Assembly: GCA_963772225.1 (NCBI GenBank)
Contig: CAVYWD010000002.1
Span: 1,674,001 to 1,738,000 of the forward strand
Direction of reading: 5' to 3'
DNA length: 64,000 nt
From: CAVYWD01 sp963772225
Lineage (GTDB): Bacteria; Myxococcota; Myxococcia; Myxococcales; UBA5297
Part shown: positions 39,532 through 48,782 of the stretch, piece after piece
How positions within the stretch are numbered: the first letter of the stretch is position 1
Layout of the letters: every line of letters begins with the position of its first letter
Made by a program: the position numbers and the translations under genes
The notes under the pieces: model-generated
Seen by the model: only the letters and a program-made list of their open reading frames with translations
Told to the model about the DNA's origin: nothing
Databases searched by the model: none

Positions 39532-40923
39532 GTGACCCTATCATCGCGCCGCCAAGCGTTCAGGCTGGAACCCGCGATGACCCCAGACCCCGGCAGAAGC
39601 CCGAGCACCGACTTCGCCCCCTTCAACCCGGAGCTCTCGCGACCGCAGTGCCTCAGCCTGGCCGAGTGCAGGTGGGTGAGCAGCGGGCCTTTCATGGCGA
39701 TGGCCGCCGCGGTCGCCGCCTTCTCGGTCACGTTGGCATTCATCGGGTTCAGCCCTTGGCGCGCCGCAGTGCCGATGGCGGTCGCCGCAGCTGCCGGCGG
39801 ATTCATCGTCTCCGGATGGCGCCGCAGGTCGGCGGCTCCCTGGTTGGAGCCCGCCGCCGTCGTGAGCCTGGGCCTCGGCATCATCAGCACCGGAGGCGTG
39901 CACAGCCCGATGGTGGCGCTGTCGCTCGGGGTTCCCGGGTCGGTGGTGCTGCGAGGGCTGTCGCGCTCGTTCAAGGCCGACGTCATCATCCTCACTCTTT
40001 CGATGGTCGTCGCGGCCGCGGCGGGGCCGCACCTCGGGCCGCTGGTGCCGGACCCCTGGAATAGCATTTACCTGGTTCTCTTCTTCGTATCCGGGCTGGC
40101 CCTGGCCGTGAGCTTCGTCGTGTCCAGCTCGCGGGCGCTCGACGCCAGCTCGCGCGAGCTCTCGTGGGCGCGCAACAACGCCGCTGAGCAAGTCAAGGCG
40201 CGAGCACAGGAGCTGGAATTGGTCAGCTCGCAGCTCTCTCACGAGCTGAAGAACCCGCTGGCCGCCATCAAAGGGCTCGTGCAGGTGACGCTGCGAGCCA
40301 GCGCCGAGAGCGGAACTCAAGAGCGGCTCCAGGTGGTCGAAGCGGAGATCGACCGCATGGTCGGTATCCTGCAGGACTACCTGAGCTTCGCGCGACCGTT
40401 GTCGACCCCCAGCCTGATGGGTCGGGACCTCGCCTTGGTCGTGGACGACGTGCTGGCGGTGATGGAGGCGCGGGCCCGCTCCGCGAGGGTGAAGCTCGTC
40501 CGAGCCGGCAAGGCGCGAGCCATGGTCGACGAGCGTCGGATTCGGGAGGCACTGGTCAATCTGGTCGGCAATGCCATCGAGGCTTCGTCCGCCGGCCAAA
40601 CGGTCCGCGTCAACCTTTCGGAGGGCGACGGGCGCGCGCGAGTCGTGGTCGAGGACCGCGGGCACGGGATGCCCGCCGAGGTTCTGGGCAAACTGGGCAC
40701 GCCGTTCTTCACCACGCGCGAGCACGGAAACGGCTTGGGGGTGATGGTGGCGCGGGGGGTCTTCAAGCTTCACGGAGGCGCGCTCGAATTCCACAGCGAG
40801 CCAGGCAAAGGAACCACGGCCGTCGGAACGCTGCTGGCCGAGAGCGCTAGCAAAGGCTTGGAATGCGCGCTGCCCCGGGCTGACGAGCGCGAGCGCCGCA
40901 CAGAGCGAGCTCGCGCCTTCTAA
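39532..40923 (+). CDS. Membrane sensor histidine kinase
   Basis: Protein of 463 aa. Residues about 50-200 hold five to six membrane segments with the unusual loop STGGVHSPMVALSLGVPGS. The HisKA motif follows: LSHELKNPLAAIKGL, phosphorylated His237. The ATPase domain has N-box LVNLVGNAIEAS, DRGHGMP and GNGLGVMVARG. The GTG at 39532 has an AGGTGAAG site; an ATG at 39577 is the alternative. It closely resembles the kinase at 50119-51477 in layout and motifs. The last gene of the convergent operon encodes a DUF3047 protein. No response regulator is adjacent, so it may signal to the NtrC protein at 48783. Confidence 0.88.
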   Translation: MTLSSRRQAFRLEPAMTPDPGRSPSTDFAPFNPELSRPQCLSLAECRWVSSGPFMAMAAAVAAFSVTLAFIGFSPWRAAVPMAVAAAAGGFIVSGWRRRSAAPWLEPAAVVSLGLGIISTGGVHSPMVALSLGVPGSVVLRGLSRSFKADVIILTLSMVVAAAAGPHLGPLVPDPWNSIYLVLFFVSGLALAVSFVVSSSRALDASSRELSWARNNAAEQVKARAQELELVSSQLSHELKNPLAAIKGLVQVTLRASAESGTQERLQVVEAEIDRMVGILQDYLSFARPLSTPSLMGRDLALVVDDVLAVMEARARSARVKLVRAGKARAMVDERRIREALVNLVGNAIEASSAGQTVRVNLSEGDGRARVVVEDRGHGMPAEVLGKLGTPFFTTREHGNGLGVMVARGVFKLHGGALEFHSEPGKGTTAVGTLLAESASKGLECALPRADERERRTERARAF

Positions 40924-40993
40924 CCCGGCCAAGCCGGAGCCCAAGAGGGTCTTTGCCGGCCTGCACCAGAGCTCGCGCCGAAGGGACCGAGGA

Positions 40994-41695
40994 CTACGGC
41001 CGGACGGTGAGCACGAACCCGCCGTAATCCGCTTCGCTCGGGCTCATCGTCTGGTCCCCGTCGCTCATGAGGCCAATACCGAGCAGGGCGGGGGGCTGCG
41101 CCTTCGGGTCGCCCTTCTCGAAGTGCTTGCGGTACTCGGCGTCAGGGTCGACCTCGACGGTGCGCCACTCGTTCAACGGCCCGCCCGTCTCGACGATGAC
41201 CGTGTCTTGGGCTCGGATCAGGTTTCGGGTGGAGTCGCAAACCTGGCCTTTGGGTCCCACTGAGCTCCAGACGTACTTCACGACGTACCACTTGAGCCCG
41301 CGCCTCCACGTCAGGTACACGACCGCCGCGGAATCGCCGCGGCCCGCGGCGCACTCGTTGCCTTCCTTGGGCAGAGCGAGGGCGCGCCATTTCCAGCGGA
41401 GCTTGGCGACGGAGTGCCGTCGCTCCTCCGGGATGGAGAAGCCGACGACCGCAGTCTTCTCCGGCGGCTTGTACGCGGCGTGGACATACGCGCCCGCCGG
41501 ATCGTCCACGACACTGTAGTAATTCACCGGCCCCGACTCGCGCTCGACGACCCGAAAGCTGTGCGGGTCGAGGGGCATCTCGGCGCCAGCCCCCAAATCC
41601 GAGGCCGTCTCCGAGAACGCCGAGGCGGGGGCGACGAGGAGCGCGGCAGCGACGAGAGTCCAGACCGCCGACGAGATGAGGGTTCGTGGGTACAT
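40994..41695 (-). CDS. DUF3047 secreted protein (first copy)
   Basis: Protein of 233 aa with a Sec signal peptide (about residues 1-27, ending near PASAFSE). The DUF3047 core is visible: KLRWKWRAL, SAAVVYLTWR, WRTVEVDPDAEYRKHF and LLGIGLMSDGDQT, ending in ADYGGFVL. Function unknown; probably periplasmic. It follows the GT4 and flippase genes on the same strand (114 bp after the flippase). A paralogue is at 51521-52261 beside another kinase. Confidence 0.85.
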   Translation of the reverse strand: MYPRTLISSAVWTLVAAALLVAPASAFSETASDLGAGAEMPLDPHSFRVVERESGPVNYYSVVDDPAGAYVHAAYKPPEKTAVVGFSIPEERRHSVAKLRWKWRALALPKEGNECAAGRGDSAAVVYLTWRRGLKWYVVKYVWSSVGPKGQVCDSTRNLIRAQDTVIVETGGPLNEWRTVEVDPDAEYRKHFEKGDPKAQPPALLGIGLMSDGDQTMSPSEADYGGFVLTVRP

Positions 41696-41809
41696 GGGGT
41701 GAGGAAGGCGAGTCGGGCGCGCAGATTACCACGCGCTGACGCAAGGTTTACAAAGCCCGCTTTCGAGCGCCGAACCGGCCCTGCGGGCTTCCCGCCACGG
41801 GGCAGGTCG

Positions 41810-42772
41810 TCAGTCCGGCTGGAGCGACTCCGCCGGCGTCGCGGCCGTGCGCCGCCGGGCGTCGAGCACGAACCGGATGTCCGCGAGCCCCACCAGGAGA
41901 AGAGGGACTACCTGCATGCCGTGGTAGAGCAGCGCGAAGGCGAGCGCCTGGGGGCGCGGCACGTGGAGCAGCTCGAGCGCCGCCATCGCGCCGAGCTCCA
42001 GCGCGCCCACCTGGGCCGGCGTCGACGGCACCGCGATGGCGAGGTTCAACGTGAGCAGGATGAGCAACCCGGCCGCGAACGGCAGGTGTACGCCGATCGC
42101 CCAAAGGACGAGCTGGACCTCCAGGAGGTCGGCGACCCAGGAGGCGAGGAGCACGGCGAGCGAGCCCGCAAAGCCGACGGGGCGGCGCAAGACCTCCATT
42201 CCGGCGATGAAGCGCTGGAATGCGCCCGTGGGCCGAACCCGCCCCACGGCGATCCACAGGGCCACGAGGAGAGCCACGGCGAACGCGCACAACCCGCCGA
42301 TGGTGAGGGTCACCGACCTGGGAAGCTCGGGCATGAGCCATGGCAAGGGCGCGACGATGATGAGCATCGACACACCGTCGAGCACCTTCTCCGCCGCCGC
42401 GACCGCGAAGGAGTCGGTCGCGGGCACGGCGTCGCGGTTCTTGAGCAGCCAGACGCGCAGGAGCTCCCCGGCGCGGGCGGGCGTCACCGCGGAGGCGGCG
42501 AAGGCCGCGACCGTATAGCGGAACAGCCGCAGCGTCGGGACCCGGTAGCGCGGCGCGAGCATGATGCGCCAGCACGCCGCCTTGCAGAAGAGGTTGGCGA
42601 AGGCCAAGAGCGCCACCAGCCCAAGCGGCCAAATGCGGGCGGATGCGATGGCCGCGCGCAGTGCGCCCCAGTCCATCCGGCGGACGAACATGCCAAGGCC
42701 CAGCGCGATGAGGAGGATGGCGAACCACCGCGCGGCCAGCCCGATGCTCGCGTTGCTTGATGGTCTTTTCAC
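41810..42772 (-). CDS. LPG-synthase-type membrane flippase (UPF0104)
   Basis: Protein of 320 aa, about eight membrane helices. It has the family signatures ANLFCKAACWRIML, TPARAGELLRVWLLKN and VPSTPAQVGALELG. Members are the membrane half of lysyl-phosphatidylglycerol synthase or stand-alone proteins linked to glycolipid transport. The start is a GTG at 42772 with GAGG further upstream; no better start fits. It lies 125 bp behind a glycosyltransferase on the same strand, suggesting it handles that enzyme's lipid product. Confidence 0.8.
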   Translation of the reverse strand: MKRPSSNASIGLAARWFAILLIALGLGMFVRRMDWGALRAAIASARIWPLGLVALLAFANLFCKAACWRIMLAPRYRVPTLRLFRYTVAAFAASAVTPARAGELLRVWLLKNRDAVPATDSFAVAAAEKVLDGVSMLIIVAPLPWLMPELPRSVTLTIGGLCAFAVALLVALWIAVGRVRPTGAFQRFIAGMEVLRRPVGFAGSLAVLLASWVADLLEVQLVLWAIGVHLPFAAGLLILLTLNLAIAVPSTPAQVGALELGAMAALELLHVPRPQALAFALLYHGMQVVPLLLVGLADIRFVLDARRRTAATPAESLQPD

Positions 42773-42897
42773 GCGTGCACAGTGCCTCTTGTCCGGTGCC
42801 GTTTTCCAGTCCGCCTTGGCGCGCCTTGGCGCCGCTGGAGGCGAGCTTCGGAGCCTCCTTCGAGCGGAAGGAGACCCGCTGAGCAAAAGGGCCGAAC

Positions 42898-44094
42898 CTA
42901 CTGCGTTCCGGTCGGGCTGGCCGATTCGGGCGCGTCGACCGACGCCGGCTCGACCTCGTCGAGGCGCTCGCCGGGGTCGACGGCGACGCCCAGGGCGGCG
43001 AGGTACTCCTGCCGCACTCGGCGCGCGATGACGGCCCAGTCGTACTGCCGCGCGTGGGCGAGGTTGGCCTCTCCCATGTGCCGGCGCTTCGCCGGCGCGA
43101 GCTTCGCGAAGTCGGCGATGGCGCCCGCGAGGGCCGGCGCGTCGCGCGGCGGAACCCGACGCGAGCCCAAGGTCGTCGCCACCTGGCGATAGCCCTCGAT
43201 GTCCGAGCAGATCACCGGCTTGGCGGAGGACATGGCCTCGAGCAGGATGATGCCGAACGACTCCTGGCCCGTGGACGGAGCGACCAGCGCGTCGCACGCC
43301 TGGTATTGCTCGATCAACCGCTCGAGCGAGAGCTCGCCGTGATAGGTGAGCCCCGGCAGCTGGGGCGGCGCCTCGGCGTTTCCCAGCTCGCCCACGACGT
43401 CGAGGGTGACGTCGACGCCTTTTGCCTTGAGCCGGGCATAGGCGTCGAAGAGGTAGCGAACGCCCTTGCGCGTGTCGCCCAGGCGCCCCACGAAGAGCAG
43501 CTTCACCGGGCCGTCGTCGTTGACCTTGACCGAGGTCGCGGGGCGGAACAGCTCGGTGGGGACACCGTTGGGAATGACGGTGATGGGCCGCTTCCAAGCA
43601 ACCGCGGCATAGCGCGCCGCCGGCTCCGAGACCGCGATGGCTCGCTGGAACCAGGGCTCCAGCGTCGCCCCCCACACGCGCCGCGAGGCGTTCCTGAACG
43701 CCGACTCATTTTCGGCGAAGGCGTGGAAGGTGGCGACGTGGGGGACGTCGCGCACGAACCACGTGGCCCAGTACGAAAGCGACGGGCTGAGCGGCTCGTG
43801 GACGTGGATCACGTCGAACGAGTGCTCCCGAAAGAAGCGCCTCGTCAGGTAGGGGCTGCAGAAGATGCCCAGAAAGTTGTCGGAGCCGTTGGACGGGACG
43901 TTGACCACGCCGCGCATGCCGACCGCGCCTGGAATGTCGAGGTTCGGCGACGACGAAGGGCCGAGGATGGTGACCTCGTCTCCCTGCTTGCGCAGCGCCG
44001 CCGCGAGGTGCAGCGCGTGCTGCTTCACTCCTCCCCCGCGGGGCGCAAGGTCATAGGTTACGAGGAGGCAAATGCGCAGGCGGGAGCTCCTCAT
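42898..44094 (-). CDS. GT4 glycosyltransferase (PimA-like)
   Basis: Protein of 398 aa, GT-B fold. The N-terminal domain has LAPRGGGVKQHALHLAAALR and HVHEPLSPSLSYWA. The C-terminal domain has VIPNGVPTELFRP, LLFVGRLGDTRKG and STGQESFGIILLEAMSSAKP with the retaining GT4 ExxxxxxxE pattern. It most resembles phosphatidylinositol alpha-mannosyltransferases, consistent with the inositol-lipid genes nearby, though the acceptor is inferred. A sigma-54-like promoter is at 44207-44222. Probably co-transcribed with the flippase and DUF3047 genes. Confidence 0.85.
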   Translation of the reverse strand: MRSSRLRICLLVTYDLAPRGGGVKQHALHLAAALRKQGDEVTILGPSSSPNLDIPGAVGMRGVVNVPSNGSDNFLGIFCSPYLTRRFFREHSFDVIHVHEPLSPSLSYWATWFVRDVPHVATFHAFAENESAFRNASRRVWGATLEPWFQRAIAVSEPAARYAAVAWKRPITVIPNGVPTELFRPATSVKVNDDGPVKLLFVGRLGDTRKGVRYLFDAYARLKAKGVDVTLDVVGELGNAEAPPQLPGLTYHGELSLERLIEQYQACDALVAPSTGQESFGIILLEAMSSAKPVICSDIEGYRQVATTLGSRRVPPRDAPALAGAIADFAKLAPAKRRHMGEANLAHARQYDWAVIARRVRQEYLAALGVAVDPGERLDEVEPASVDAPESASPTGTQ

Positions 44095-44206
44095 CCATTT
44101 CTCTCGATCTCCGAGCCTTATCGCCGGGGCCCGCACCCAGTGTCAAGGCGCCGAACGAGTGGCCGGCTCCTTGGCTTTCTGGGCGAGCGCTCGCTGAATC
44201 ATCGCC

Positions 44207-44222
44207 GGCAACAGTGGTCCCC
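44207..44222 (-). promoter_or_regulatory. Candidate sigma-54 (-24/-12) promoter before the GT4 operon
   Basis: Minus strand GGGGACCACTGTTGCC has the invariant GG (-24) and TTGC (-12) at correct spacing and differs from TGGCACG-N4-TTGCW at three other core positions and the last base. It is about 110 bp before the glycosyltransferase ATG at 44094. Confidence 0.4.
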
Positions 44223-44279
44223 AGGACATGGCGCCGCCAGTGTTGGCGACGCCGGGCTTGGGGGTGCTATGACGCCGTC

Positions 44280-45632
44280 ATGCTGAACCCGACGCTGGCG
44301 CTCGGCCTGCTCCTTTGGGCCGGAGCCGCTCCCGAAACGCAGAAGGTTGACCTGCGCGACGTCCTGGAAAAAGCGCGACATCAACCGTCGGTGGAGTCTG
44401 CACGCGCCGCTGCGCGCGAGGCGCACGCCCGCGCGCTGGAGGTGAGCCGGAGCTGGCTCCCGTCCATCGAGGTCACGGTGGTGGGCGGGCCGAGCCAGCA
44501 GATGCGCTGCCTCCCGTCGGCGGAGCAATGCATCACCACCGAGCCGCACGAGACGGGCATCGGCTTCGCAGGCATCTTCGGCCGCGTCGATGGCAAGCTG
44601 ACCATGCCGGTCTACACCTTCGGCAAGCTCACCTCTGGCACGCGCGCCGCCGAGGCGGGCGCCAAGGCTGGCGACGCCCTCGCCGAACAATCGGAGCAAG
44701 GCGCCGCCGTCGACGCCGCCAAGGCCTACTTCGCGGTCAAGCTCGGCCGAGAGCTCGTCGCCATGCTCGACGAGGGCCGCGGCTACCTCCAGGACGAGCT
44801 CGCGCGCGAGGACGAGGCGCTCGCCAAAGGAAGCGGCGAGGTGACCGAGTCCGACCACCGCCGCGTCCTCGTATTGCGCGCCGAGGTCGATGCCCGGCGC
44901 TCGGAGGCGAGGAAGGTCGAGGAGACCGGGCTCGCCGGACTTCACTACCTGTGGGGCTCGCCGCGGGTGGACGTGGACGACGCGCCGCTCGCGCAGGTCG
45001 CGTTCGAGCTGCCGGCGCGCGAACAGGCCCGCGCCCTCGCCTCTCGTCGCCCCGAGCAGCGCGCGGCGGCGTCCGGCCTCGCCGCCGCGCAGAGCCTGGT
45101 GGACCTGGAGAAGGCGCGCTTTTGGCCGGACTTCGTGGTCGTCGGGGCCGGCACGCTGGCGCGCTCGACCTCGGTCGAGCACCCGAGCAACGCCTTCCTC
45201 TCGGACCCCTACAACGCGACTTCGGGGGCGCTGGGGCTCGCGCTGCGGTGGGCGCCGGAGCTCGGCACCCGGGCCCCCAAGATCGAGCAAGCCGAGGCGC
45301 GAGAGGCCAAGGCCCGGGCGGACGCCGATATGGCGAGCGAGGGCCTGGCGGCCGAGGCGGAGCGGGCCTGGGCGGAGGCGCGCGACGCGAGCGACCGCAT
45401 GAAAGCCGCCCGGGAGGGGCAGCGCCACGCCAGGGCCTGGCTCGCCAGCGTGCTCCAGTCGGAGGCCGCCGGGCTGGTCGAGGCCAAGGATTTGGCCGAT
45501 GCGCTGTTGCAGTACTTCCTGGTGAGGGCTCGCCTCGACCAAGCCGTGTTCGATTGGAACGTCGGCGTGATGGCTTTCCAGCGCGCCGTGGGGCAGCATC
45601 CCCAGGCGCTGCGCTTCGTGGAAGAAGAATGA
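44280..45632 (+). CDS. TolC-family outer-membrane efflux protein
   Basis: Protein of 450 aa with a short N-terminal signal (LALGLLLWAGAAPE). Two similar helical halves contain long Ala/Glu-rich coiled coils typical of TolC (ARAAAREAHARALEVSRSWL and LAAAQSLVDLEKARFWPDF), separated by strand segments. It would form an outer-membrane exit duct. The stop overlaps the MlaC-like gene by ATGA, and an RND transporter follows, so the three form a tripartite export or lipid-trafficking operon. No membrane-fusion protein is present. Confidence 0.85.
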   Translation: MLNPTLALGLLLWAGAAPETQKVDLRDVLEKARHQPSVESARAAAREAHARALEVSRSWLPSIEVTVVGGPSQQMRCLPSAEQCITTEPHETGIGFAGIFGRVDGKLTMPVYTFGKLTSGTRAAEAGAKAGDALAEQSEQGAAVDAAKAYFAVKLGRELVAMLDEGRGYLQDELAREDEALAKGSGEVTESDHRRVLVLRAEVDARRSEARKVEETGLAGLHYLWGSPRVDVDDAPLAQVAFELPAREQARALASRRPEQRAAASGLAAAQSLVDLEKARFWPDFVVVGAGTLARSTSVEHPSNAFLSDPYNATSGALGLALRWAPELGTRAPKIEQAEAREAKARADADMASEGLAAEAERAWAEARDASDRMKAAREGQRHARAWLASVLQSEAAGLVEAKDLADALLQYFLVRARLDQAVFDWNVGVMAFQRAVGQHPQALRFVEEE

Positions 45633-46276
45633 GAATGCTAGGCCTTCCCCGCCTCTTCAGCTTCCTGGGCTCCGGCGCGGCCGCCCTCTGCGGCGCGCTG
45701 CTCTTTCTCGGGAGCGCGCGCGCCGCGGCCCCGGCCCGAAGCGCGACCGACTCTATCCGCGCCGCCAACGATCGGCTCCGCGAGCTCCTCGGCCAGGAGA
45801 CGCAGGCCCCCGCCCAGAAGCAGCGAATCGAAGGGCAGATCATGCGCGAGGTGCGCGAGCTCTTGGACATCGACTTCTTGACCCAGCGAGCCCTCGTCGA
45901 CCACTGGGACAAGATGACGCCGAAGCAGCGCTCCGAAATCCAGGGGGCCCTGCGCGCCATCGTGGAGAAGAACTACCTCTCCGAGTTGCGAGGAAACCTC
46001 GACTACAAGATGGACTACGCCGACGAGGAGGCGAAGGGGGCCGACGTGCTCGTGCGTACCGTCATCCACGCCCACAAGAACGGGCGCCCCTCGAAGCTCT
46101 CGGTGGACTACGAGCTGAAGCCCGACGGCGAGCGCTGGCGGGTCTTCGACGTCATCACCGAAGAGGTGAGCATCCTCCAGAACTACCGCGCGCAATTCAA
46201 CCGCATCATCGCCAAAGAAGGCGTGGACGGGCTGATCGCGCGAATGAAATCCAAGGTGCCCAAAGGCGCCGAATAG
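45629..46276 (+). CDS. MlaC/HpnM-like periplasmic lipid carrier (first copy)
   Basis: Protein of 215 aa. A signal peptide (about 1-32, SARAAAPARS) precedes the MlaC fold: LLDIDFLTQRALVDHWDKMT, EIQGALRAIVEKNYLSEL, YELKPDGERWRVFDVITEEV and SILQNYRAQFNRII. Proteins of this family shuttle phospholipids or hopanoids across the periplasm. It starts inside the tolC stop (ATGA), so translation is coupled. A second family member is at 57026-57640. Confidence 0.88.
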   Translation: MRMLGLPRLFSFLGSGAAALCGALLFLGSARAAAPARSATDSIRAANDRLRELLGQETQAPAQKQRIEGQIMREVRELLDIDFLTQRALVDHWDKMTPKQRSEIQGALRAIVEKNYLSELRGNLDYKMDYADEEAKGADVLVRTVIHAHKNGRPSKLSVDYELKPDGERWRVFDVITEEVSILQNYRAQFNRIIAKEGVDGLIARMKSKVPKGAE

Positions 46277-46295
46277 CCCGGGAGTCTTGAGAATC

Positions 46296-48773
46296 GTGCC
46301 TGAATCGCCTCTCCCGCCCGTCTCTTCGCACGCCCTTCAATATGCCGCTTGGATCGACCGCCACCGGGCGCGCCTTCTGGCCGCCTCGCTGGCGGTGGCC
46401 GCGGCCTCGACTTTCGCGGCCTCCAGGCTGCCGGTCTATTCGGACTTCTCGTACCTCTTGCCGCCCGACACGCAATCGGTGAAAGACCTTCGCGCCCTGG
46501 AGAAGCGGGCGCGCGGGGTCCTCGGCACGCTCATGGTCGCGGTCAGGAGCGACGCGCCCGAGCGGCGGGAGGCCGTCGCGCAGGCGTTGCGCGACCGGCT
46601 CACGGCCCTGGGGCCTGGGCGAGTCTCGAGCATCAGCTTCGACCGGCGGACCGAGCGCCGCTACTTCTGGGAGAACCGCTGGCTCTTTGCCTCGCTCGCC
46701 GATCTGGAGGCCGCTCGAGACGGGCTCCAGCGCGAGCTCGACAAAGCCAAGCTCGAGCAGAACCCACTGTGGGTCAACTTCGAGGAGGAACCTACCAAGG
46801 CGAGCGACCGGACCCCGGCGGGCCCGGACGAGCTCCGGCGCAAGCTGAAGGAGGCCGAAGCGCTGGCGGCCGACCCCGGCGAGCTCGTCTCCAAGAATGG
46901 GCGCCTTCAGCTCCTCATTCTGCACACGCCCTTCTCGGCGGGAGACATCGAGCAATCCGGGCGCCTGTTGCAGGAGGTCAGGGCGGTGGTGGCCCAAGTG
47001 AGCGCCGAGTCGCCCGGCGTGGAGATCGGCCTCGCCGGCGACGTGGCCGTCTCCAAAGCGGAGCACAAGGCCATCTTGAGCGGCATGCTGCTCTCCACGC
47101 TGCTCACGGTGCTGCTGTGCCTCGGCGCGCTGCTGCTCTATTACCGCTCGGCGGTGGGCGTCGCGGCGCAGCTCTGGTCGCTGGCGGTGGGCACGCTCGC
47201 GACCTTCGCCTTCACCCTTGCGACCATCGGCCACCTGAACATCGCCACCGCGTTTCTCTCGTCCATCGTCATCGGCAACGGCATCAACTTCGGCATCATC
47301 CTTTTGGCGCGGCACCTGGAGGAGCGCCGGGGCGGGCGCGGCGCGCTCGAGGCGCTGGCGGCCGCGATCTCGGGCACATTCACCGGGACGCTGGCGGCGG
47401 CGCTGACCGCGTCGGTGGCCTACGCCTCGCTGGTCATCACCGACTTCCGCGGCTTCCGGCACTTCGGGATCATCGGCGGCGCCGGAATGATCTTCTGCTG
47501 GATCAGCGCCTACACCATTCTTCCGGCCGGCCTCGCCATCGCCGAGCGCCGGGGCTGGCTCAAAGCGCGGCGCGAGCCCAGCCTGGGCCGTTGGCTCGAG
47601 TGGGCTTTGCCCAAGCGGCTCGACGTGGTCGCCGGCGTGGGCCTGCTCGTGACCGCCGCCGCAGGCCTCCAGACCTGGCGCTACCTCGCGCACGATCCTT
47701 ACGAGGCGAACTTCAAGAACCTGCGCTCCGACTCCGAGGAGATCCAGGAAGAGCGCCATTGGATGGGCATCATCGACGACGCCTTCGGCCAGGGCATCTC
47801 GGGCGGGTTCGCCATCGCCGTGCCGCGCCGCGAAGACACCGCGCCGCTCTTGCGCAAGCTGCGCGCGGCGGACGAGGGCAAGGCGGAGAAGGAAAAGCTC
47901 TTCTCGCGGGTCAACTCCTTCGACGACCTCCTGCCGTCCCAGCAAGAGCAGAAGCTCGAGGTCCTGGCGCAGATCCGGCACCTGCTCGACGACTCGACGC
48001 TCGCGAACCTCTCCGACGCCGACCGCGCCGAGGCGCTGCGGCTGAAGCCGCCCCAAGGCCTGAAGCCACTGCGCGACGACGATGTGCCGGAGGTGCTCGC
48101 CTTGCCCTTCATGGAGAATGACGGCTCGCGCGGCAAGATGATCCTCGCCATGTCCGGTTGGGGCTACGAGATCTGGAACGCGCACGACCTCGTCCGCTTC
48201 TCGCAGAAGGTGCGCTCGCTCGACCCCGGCAAGGACACGCTGCTGGGCGGGGCCGCCTTCATCTTCGCCGACATCCTGGCGCTGCTCGAGCGCGACGGCT
48301 GGCGCACCACCCTGGCTTCTTTGCTAGGGGCGATCCTCGTGGTGGCCGCGGTGATGGGCTTTCGCCGGCACGGCCTGGTGACGCTCTTGTGCGGAATGAC
48401 GGGTACGTTCCTCATGCTGACCATCGCCTCGCTCGTGGGGCTCAAGGTCAACTTCCTCGACTTCGTGGCCTTGCCCATCACCATCGGAATCGGCATCGAC
48501 TACGCGGTGAACATCTGCGCGCGCGAGCGCCAGGAGGGCCCCGGCAGCGGGCGGCGCGTCTTGGCCACCACCGGCGGAGCGGTCTTTCTCTGCTCGTATA
48601 CGACCATCGTCGGCTACGGCTCGCTCCTGATGAGCGTGAACAAGGGAATACGGTCGTTCGGGTCCGCGGCCATCCTGGGCGAGCTGACGTGCCTGGTGAC
48701 CGCCTTGCTCCTCGCCCCTGCGCTGCTCACGGTGTTCAGCCCCAAGAAAACCTCCGCGACCGCCGCACAGTAA
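46296..48773 (+). CDS. MMPL/RND lipid transporter, HpnN-like (first copy)
   Basis: Protein of 825 aa from a GTG at 46296, chosen because GGGAG lies 11 bases upstream; a TTG at 46287 is too close. Two repeats of one helix, a large periplasmic loop and five helices are visible. Conserved pieces: FLSSIVIGNGINFGIILLAR, DFVALPITIGIGIDYAVNI, GAVFLCSYTTIVGYGSLL. These are the two pseudo-symmetric RND halves as in hopanoid transporter HpnN and mycobacterial MmpL. It probably moves a lipid to the outer membrane with the preceding MlaC-like and TolC proteins. It ends 9 bp from the convergent ntrC-type gene. Confidence 0.88.
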   Translation: MPESPLPPVSSHALQYAAWIDRHRARLLAASLAVAAASTFAASRLPVYSDFSYLLPPDTQSVKDLRALEKRARGVLGTLMVAVRSDAPERREAVAQALRDRLTALGPGRVSSISFDRRTERRYFWENRWLFASLADLEAARDGLQRELDKAKLEQNPLWVNFEEEPTKASDRTPAGPDELRRKLKEAEALAADPGELVSKNGRLQLLILHTPFSAGDIEQSGRLLQEVRAVVAQVSAESPGVEIGLAGDVAVSKAEHKAILSGMLLSTLLTVLLCLGALLLYYRSAVGVAAQLWSLAVGTLATFAFTLATIGHLNIATAFLSSIVIGNGINFGIILLARHLEERRGGRGALEALAAAISGTFTGTLAAALTASVAYASLVITDFRGFRHFGIIGGAGMIFCWISAYTILPAGLAIAERRGWLKARREPSLGRWLEWALPKRLDVVAGVGLLVTAAAGLQTWRYLAHDPYEANFKNLRSDSEEIQEERHWMGIIDDAFGQGISGGFAIAVPRREDTAPLLRKLRAADEGKAEKEKLFSRVNSFDDLLPSQQEQKLEVLAQIRHLLDDSTLANLSDADRAEALRLKPPQGLKPLRDDDVPEVLALPFMENDGSRGKMILAMSGWGYEIWNAHDLVRFSQKVRSLDPGKDTLLGGAAFIFADILALLERDGWRTTLASLLGAILVVAAVMGFRRHGLVTLLCGMTGTFLMLTIASLVGLKVNFLDFVALPITIGIGIDYAVNICARERQEGPGSGRRVLATTGGAVFLCSYTTIVGYGSLLMSVNKGIRSFGSAAILGELTCLVTALLLAPALLTVFSPKKTSATAAQ

Positions 48774-48782
48774 GGCCCTCGG

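Noticed and set aside
44095..44279. Sigma-54-like site on the plus strand before the TolC operon (TGGCCGG...TTGG)
   Set aside because: The -12 GC is off by one base, so spacing is wrong; kept only the minus-strand site.
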